Shown here: in pieces, positions 34,017 to 37,771 of the stretch
Layout: each line of letters starts with the position of its first letter
Position numbering within the stretch: the stretch's first letter is position 1
Source of the DNA: an uncultured bacterium
Lineage (GTDB): Bacteria; Cyanobacteriota; Vampirovibrionia; LMEP-6097
Length of the DNA: 37,771 nucleotides
Assembly: GCA_903930015.1 (NCBI GenBank)
Contig: CAIYXB010000133.1
Coordinates: 1 to 37,771, forward strand
Direction of reading: 5' to 3'
The notes under the pieces: model-generated
What the model was told of the DNA's origin: nothing
What the model saw: only the letters and a program-made list of their open reading frames with translations
Database searches by the model: none
Position numbers and translations under genes: made by a program

Positions 34017-35471
34017 TTATTCAACAGAATTGATTATTGCAAAATTAACTTTGTATAAGTTATTTTTTCTAGAATGCAAATAAGGAGCTGTCTTTGAGAA
34101 TAAATTTCTGTATTCAAGTTTATTCTCAAGAGCAAACTGCTTAAAATCTCTATTATTCTCTTTACTATAGACAATAAGATCATTTGATAACTTTTTAGTC
34201 TCGACTTTAGGGTATATTACCTTGATCTCTAGGTCTTTGTTGAAAGTTTGTATCCCAGCTAAGATACAAACTTCTTTAAAGCTATATATTTGCAGATCAG
34301 GGTCGTTAATATTAATACCGTTTTTGAAAAGGTCATTCTTGAAATCAGAGAAAATAGCTTTGTAAGGTTTTGCTAAAAAACTAGGTCTTTTTTCATTTGG
34401 AAAATAGTAGCTAGAAATTCTCATTGCATAAAATACAATAATTAAAATTAAAATAGTTAGCTTAAATAATTTGTGCAATATTTTTTCTGATTTTATATCA
34501 ATGAACGAAAAAACAATGATAGGTATAAAAATATTTAATGGAGCAAGCCATCTTTGAGAAAAATTAGCGGCTTTTAAAATTACTATAAGTAGAAATGGAA
34601 ATATTATGCAGAAAATTAAAATAGCTACGGAGAACTTATTTAATTCGGTCATTTGTTTTTTAAAGTCTTTGAAGAAAAATATTATAATCGTCAAAAAATA
34701 AACTACATAGTTCCAGTAGGTATTTAAAAGCACTGAGATTAAATTGAAAATTACACTACTACTTCCGGCCTCACCTCTTTTTAATGCATAATATATTGGT
34801 TGAAAGTCATTGTTTATGACCCATACTAAGTGCGGTGATGTGATTAATAAGCATAAAATGATTGCCAAAAGAGTTTTCAAGTTAAACAGAACTTTTTTGC
34901 CTTGCTTGGTGAAACAAGAAGAAAAAATAAGTGCAAGAATGAAAAAAATAAAATTGTATTTGGAGAGAAGACCCAAGCCAAAGAAAATCCCTAGCAGCGA
35001 GTAGTTAATTAGGCTAGTCTTGTTTAAATAAATTTTTAAATAGATAAAAAGAGCAAGAGCACAAAAAAGCATCATTAACGCTGTATGAATTGTGTAGCGG
35101 TAAAAGTCGTAAGAGTAAATAAAAAATAGGCTATAGCTTATAAAGCAATAAAATGATTTGATATTATCGTTAAAAATTAGCTCAGAAATTTTGTAAAGGA
35201 AAACTAGGAATATTACAACGATAGTGTGATAGACCATCATCATCATGGTGGTATTTAAACCAAATAAAAATGACGTACCTTTAAGAATCCAGCTATAAAG
35301 TGGAGGTTGATCTGTATAACCTAAAACAAAATTCTTGGCATCTATGAATTGCTCAGCTTCATCGTAGGTCATGCCATATTTTGATGCAAAAAATCTTATT
35401 AATATGAAAATAAAACTATAAAGAAGAATGAATTTATAGATATTTGACTTTGAGTTTTTTGTGGAATCCAT
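34017..35471 (-). CDS. GT39-type membrane glycosyltransferase (PMT_2-like)
   Basis: 484 residues with about ten to twelve predicted membrane spans. The N-terminal loop TYDEAEQFIDAKNF (from 35) and GYTDQPPLYSWILKG (51-65) match the ArnT/PMT pattern DE...(H/Q)PPL, where Asp37 or Glu38 would be catalytic. Family knowledge: these enzymes use a polyprenyl-phosphate sugar to modify lipid A, protein or a polysaccharide at the periplasmic face. The acceptor is unknown. The C-terminal about 110 residues are soluble and may be periplasmic. It starts 122 bp left of the small acidic gene and its 3' end is 28 bp before the peroxiredoxin gene. Confidence 0.85.
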   Translation of the reverse strand: MDSTKNSKSNIYKFILLYSFIFILIRFFASKYGMTYDEAEQFIDAKNFVLGYTDQPPLYSWILKGTSFLFGLNTTMMMMVYHTIVVIFLVFLYKISELIFNDNIKSFYCFISYSLFFIYSYDFYRYTIHTALMMLFCALALFIYLKIYLNKTSLINYSLLGIFFGLGLLSKYNFIFFILALIFSSCFTKQGKKVLFNLKTLLAIILCLLITSPHLVWVINNDFQPIYYALKRGEAGSSSVIFNLISVLLNTYWNYVVYFLTIIIFFFKDFKKQMTELNKFSVAILIFCIIFPFLLIVILKAANFSQRWLAPLNIFIPIIVFSFIDIKSEKILHKLFKLTILILIIVFYAMRISSYYFPNEKRPSFLAKPYKAIFSDFKNDLFKNGININDPDLQIYSFKEVCILAGIQTFNKDLEIKVIYPKVETKKLSNDLIVYSKENNRDFKQFALENKLEYRNLFSKTAPYLHSRKNNLYKVNFAIINSVE

Positions 35472-35540
35472 TAGGTTTCATTATAATGCTTCAATCTAAA
35501 TAAAATTTGTTATTTATGTCGAAGTTTAAAATCCTGACAA

Positions 35541-35569
35541 AAATAAAGGAGCAAATGCTCCTTTATTTT
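35541..35569 (-). terminator. Rho-independent terminator
   Basis: AAATAAAGGAGC-AAAT-GCTCCTTTATTT is a long A/T-flanked perfect stem; on the minus strand it is followed by T-rich TTTATTTTTG. It lies 25 bp after the stop of the acidic secreted gene. It could work in both directions. Confidence 0.82.
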
Positions 35570-35593
35570 CTTTAATTAACAATAAATTTTCAA

Positions 35594-35842
35594 TTATGCT
35601 GAAAGTTTTTTGTCTTCATCATCTTCGTGATCATCTTTATCACAACCGATTAGTTTTTTGTCTTCATCATCTTCGTCTTCATCATCGTGATCATTGCTGA
35701 TTAATTCAGCGCCATCATCTTCGTGATCATCTTTATCACAATTTAAAGTTGATAGCTCCTCTGTTGATACAACATTTGCTGTTGCACTTGAAAAACCATA
35801 TAATAACGCTAGCAAAACAATAGCGAGTGTCTTTAATTTCAT
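35594..35842 (-). CDS. Small secreted acidic repeat protein (metal-binding?)
   Basis: 82 residues. A signal peptide (MKLKTLAIVLLALLYGFSSATA, cleavage near residue 22) precedes a mature part of about 60 residues that is very acidic: CDKDDHEDD occurs twice (about 35-43 and 68-76), and EDKKL twice, with DDEDEDDEDKK between. Two Cys and several His are set in Asp/Glu clusters, so binding of Ca, Zn, Cu or similar cations outside the cytoplasm is plausible; this is inference. The DNA encodes the repeat with a tandem TCTTCATCATCTTCGTGATC-type unit. A strong Shine-Dalgarno AAAGGAG lies 7 bases before the ATG and a TATAAT promoter 22 bases before it, so it is probably well expressed. It is a single-gene unit. 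Confidence 0.78.
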   Translation of the reverse strand: MKLKTLAIVLLALLYGFSSATANVVSTEELSTLNCDKDDHEDDGAELISNDHDDEDEDDEDKKLIGCDKDDHEDDEDKKLSA

Positions 35843-35863
35843 AAATTCTCCTTTAAAAATCTA

Positions 35864-35894
35864 ATTATAAGTATTACCTCTTTAAGTACTTCAA
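35864..35894 (-). promoter_or_regulatory. Promoter of the acidic secreted protein gene
   Basis: On the minus strand TTGAAG (35894-35889), a 19-base spacer and TATAAT (35869-35864) lie 21 bases before the ATG. The leader would be short and carry the AAAGGAG ribosome-binding site. Confidence 0.55.
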
Positions 35895-36028
35895 AAGAGA
35901 TCTTCGGTAAATTCTAACTTTTCGATAGTGTATCTTGCAGAAATTTTAAAATTGAAGATTAATTTTAGTTCCGTAAATACACTTTCAGTTAGGTGCTGAC
36001 TAATTAAATAACGAGGTTCGGACTATTT

Positions 36029-36141
36029 AAGGATGCCCTGAAAAACGAAGTTTTTCAATCGGGCGTCCAGATAAAGGGTAGCAACCATGCGTAGCATGAG
36101 TTGCCGAGTTACTAAAATTTTCTATTTTTCAGTGTATCCTT
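36029..36141. repeat. Palindromic element with AAGGATRCMCTGAAAAA ends
   Basis: AAGGATGCCCTGAAAAA (36029-36045) is repeated inverted as TTTTTCAGTGTATCCTT (36125-36141), 15 of 17 matching. Inside are two hairpins: GGATGCCCTGAAAAAC-GAA-GTTTTTCAATCGGGCGTCC (36031-36068) and GGTAGCAACCATGC-GTA-GCATGAGTTGCC (36077-36105). It fills the middle of the 342-bp gap between the acidic protein gene and the EamA gene; the rest of that gap is the acidic gene's promoter and featureless AT-rich sequence. Confidence 0.7.
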
Positions 36142-36184
36142 AGCCATATAATATCTAAGCTTCCTATTTATAATTTGTTTTTCT

Positions 36185-37057
36185 ATGGTAATTTCTATTT
36201 TTTCAATTTTTGTAACCTCAATTTCTTCGATTTTTTGGGGTAGTTTTGACGGTGTGCGAAAGCATTTGACTCAAAAATTAAATCACTGGACTTTGCTTTT
36301 CTACCTATCCTTTTTTTTTAGTCTTGTTTTTTTGATTTGGATCTTAATAACTTCTAGTTTTAATTTTTCAAATGAGTACATTCTTTATGGATTGATAACA
36401 GTTGTTTTAAATTTTTTAGCAAATTATTTTTATATAAAGGCAATAGACCTTTCTGATATTTCCAGTACAGTACCTTATTTAGCTTTTACGAGCCTTTTTA
36501 CAGCTTTAGCAAGTTTTTTAATCTTGGGAGAAAAGCTAAATTTTCTTCAAGTCGTTGGAATATTTATTGTGGTTTTTGCCTCATTCTTTATTAATTATAA
36601 AAAGGATGACCATTTAATTAATTCTTTCAAAGAGAATAAAGGTGGGCTTTTAATGATTCTGGTTTCATTACTTTGGGCAATTTCTGCTCCTTTTGATAAA
36701 TTAGCAGTCACACACAGTAACGTTATTAGTCATTCATTTTTACAGTCAGTATTTATTTGTGTACTAAACCTCTTGATAGTGCTGAAATCATCTAAGTCAA
36801 AACTTATTTCGGATTTTTTTGTAGCTCCAAAAGTTTTAATAGGCGGTTCTATAATGGCGGCATCTGCATTAGGTCTTCAATTCTATGCTTATACATTAAT
36901 GCAAGTTTCTATTTTTGAATCACTGAAAAGAGCATTAGCGATCATCACGGCATTTATAATTAGTTCATTGTATTTTAAAGAAAGAATTTCATTAATTAAA
37001 ATTATTGCTACAATCGTGCTGATTATAGGAGCTTTTTTAATTTTAAATGGAAATTAA
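36185..37057 (+). CDS. EamA-family (DMT) transporter
   Basis: 290 residues forming about ten membrane helices in two EamA repeats, the drug/metabolite transporter plan of RhaT, YdcZ and PecM relatives. Repeat 1 ends in VPYLAFTSLFTALASFLILGEKLNFLQVVGIFIVVFASF, repeat 2 in ESLKRALAIITAFIISSLYFKERISLIKI; the E(K/R) before the last helix of each repeat is typical. Substrate is not decidable; members export amino acids or metabolites. The thioesterase gene starts 3 bp after its stop, so they form an operon. Confidence 0.9.
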   Translation: MVISIFSIFVTSISSIFWGSFDGVRKHLTQKLNHWTLLFYLSFFFSLVFLIWILITSSFNFSNEYILYGLITVVLNFLANYFYIKAIDLSDISSTVPYLAFTSLFTALASFLILGEKLNFLQVVGIFIVVFASFFINYKKDDHLINSFKENKGGLLMILVSLLWAISAPFDKLAVTHSNVISHSFLQSVFICVLNLLIVLKSSKSKLISDFFVAPKVLIGGSIMAASALGLQFYAYTLMQVSIFESLKRALAIITAFIISSLYFKERISLIKIIATIVLIIGAFLILNGN

Positions 37058-37060
37058 TCT

Positions 37061-37444
37061 ATGAAACTTGAGTTTGAAGTTAGAGATTATGAATGCGATG
37101 TGCAAGGTATTGTGAACAATGCTGTTTATATTCAATATTTAGAACATGCAAGGCATAAATTTTTATTAGAAAAGCAAGTGAATTTTGTTGATTTGTCAAA
37201 ACAAGGGAAAAATCTTGTGGTTCACGAAGCTAGTTATACTTACCATAAATCTCTGAAACCAGACGATAAGTTTTATATTGTGACTGAAGTAGAGCTAGGT
37301 TCAAAACTGAAAATAATTTTTAATCAAAAAATATTTCGTGACAGTGAATTAATTTTGACGGCAATTGTGATTGGAGTTTGTATTGATAAAAATTCTAATA
37401 AAATTTCTAAGATTTTAGATATTCTTGGTCCCAATTTTCTTTGA
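37061..37444 (+). CDS. Hotdog-fold acyl-CoA thioesterase (YbgC/4HBT-like)
   Basis: 127 residues, a full-length single hotdog domain. The catalytic Asp13 is in YECDVQGIVNNAVYIQYLEH, the YbgC/4-hydroxybenzoyl-CoA thioesterase signature. Hydrolyses acyl-CoA esters in the cytosol; YbgC itself goes with Tol-Pal genes, but none are present here. It overlaps the 3' end of the PAS gene on the other strand by 38 bp. Cotranscribed with the EamA transporter. Confidence 0.92.
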   Translation: MKLEFEVRDYECDVQGIVNNAVYIQYLEHARHKFLLEKQVNFVDLSKQGKNLVVHEASYTYHKSLKPDDKFYIVTEVELGSKLKIIFNQKIFRDSELILTAIVIGVCIDKNSNKISKILDILGPNFL

Positions 37445-37771
37445 AATTAAACTCAAATTCTTGTGGTTCTTTTGTTTTATTTTGGTAGCTTGGATTTGCT
37501 AAAACGTAATAACGGTTATTTTCATATGAAATTGATAAGTTGAGATTAATGAAATTCCCATCGCTAAGCCTAAATTGATATTTCATATTACTAACATTTG
37601 AATCAGGATCTTGTTTTAATAAATGAAGGTTGTTGATAAAGAGTTTTTTTTCTCGTTGATGTATAAAATTAAAAATAGGAGATTCTTTTAGTTCGTGGAT
37701 ACTATAGCCTGTACGTTCAACCCATGCCGGATTTAAAAATTCAAAACAGAAATCTTTATCTAATATTGCAA
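37407..37771 (-). CDS. PAS-domain signalling protein, C-terminal part (5' end outside window)
   Basis: Open to the right edge; 121 residues are readable and end at the stop 37407-37409. ILDKDFCFEFLNPAWVERTG followed by YSIHELKESPIFNFIHQREK is a standard PAS fold start, and the later NMKYQFRLSDGNFINLNLSI and RYYVLANPS strands finish it. It ends after about 25 polar residues with no kinase or GGDEF domain downstream, so the output domain, if any, must lie N-terminal, outside the window. It overlaps the thioesterase gene by 38 bp tail-to-tail. Confidence 0.75.
   Translation of the reverse strand, partial: AILDKDFCFEFLNPAWVERTGYSIHELKESPIFNFIHQREKKLFINNLHLLKQDPDSNVSNMKYQFRLSDGNFINLNLSISYENNRYYVLANPSYQNKTKEPQEFEFNFKENWDQEYLKS

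Noticed and set aside
1-37771. CRISPR array, prophage, integrase or transposase genes
   Set aside because: No regularly spaced direct repeats and no proteins of these kinds were seen; the repeats are isolated palindromes without transposase genes.

Overview
The window is AT-rich chromosomal DNA of a diderm (Gram-negative-type) bacterium. Envelope genes support this: an MlaD/MCE lipid-transport protein, an ADP-heptose-type GT9 glycosyltransferase, several lipoproteins, RseP and SecD. A DUF3326 protein (family mainly known from cyanobacteria and plastids), a DUF512 PDZ/radical-SAM protein and the overall gene mix suggest a non-photosynthetic relative of Cyanobacteria (Vampirovibrionia/Melainabacteria type, perhaps Caenarcaniphilales). 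This placement is inference from gene content. Nothing points to a phage, plasmid or integrated island.

Layout. 1-5.8 kb: a partial MCE gene, dnaK, ssb (the only + gene here), a small secreted protein, acpS, DUF3326 and a hypothetical gene. 5.8-8.1 kb: secD and ispE, which head the minus-strand run ispE-secD-hypothetical-DUF3326-acpS. 8.6-15.2 kb: DUF512 protein, two methyltransferase-like proteins, a two-SpoA motor-switch/type III-like protein, an alpha/beta hydrolase and a small secreted protein. 15.3-20.5 kb: Na/Pi cotransporter, ExoIII-like nuclease, leuB, mutM. 20.7-30.3 kb: BaiN/HI0933 flavoprotein, SDR-DUF2867 protein, UbiD decarboxylase, an orphan 367-residue protein, rseP, GT9 glycosyltransferase and der. 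30.3-37.8 kb: CLC channel with CBS domains, a thiol-redox lipoprotein pair (peroxiredoxin and MsrA-MsrB), a GT39-type membrane glycosyltransferase, a small acidic secreted protein, an EamA transporter, a hotdog thioesterase and the end of a PAS-domain gene.

The coding part is mostly housekeeping. The unusual layer is non-coding. Nearly every longer gap is filled with palindromic repeat elements of several unrelated families. The most striking is a roughly 435-bp element present twice in opposite orientation (10904-11341 and 19188-19620). It has terminal inverted repeats and internal hairpins whose arms changed together between the copies. A second family of about 100 bp (897-999 and 22006-22110) sits on gene 3' ends and supplies the last codons and stops of genes. 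Other palindromes lie at 751-875, 8173-8307, 8325-8442, 26358-26394, 27546-27773 and 36029-36141, and one appears to be inserted in frame in the DUF512 gene (about 8867-8907). They look like MITE/REP-type elements, some reused as terminators or gene ends. No tRNA, rRNA, CRISPR array, transposase or known riboswitch was recognised.
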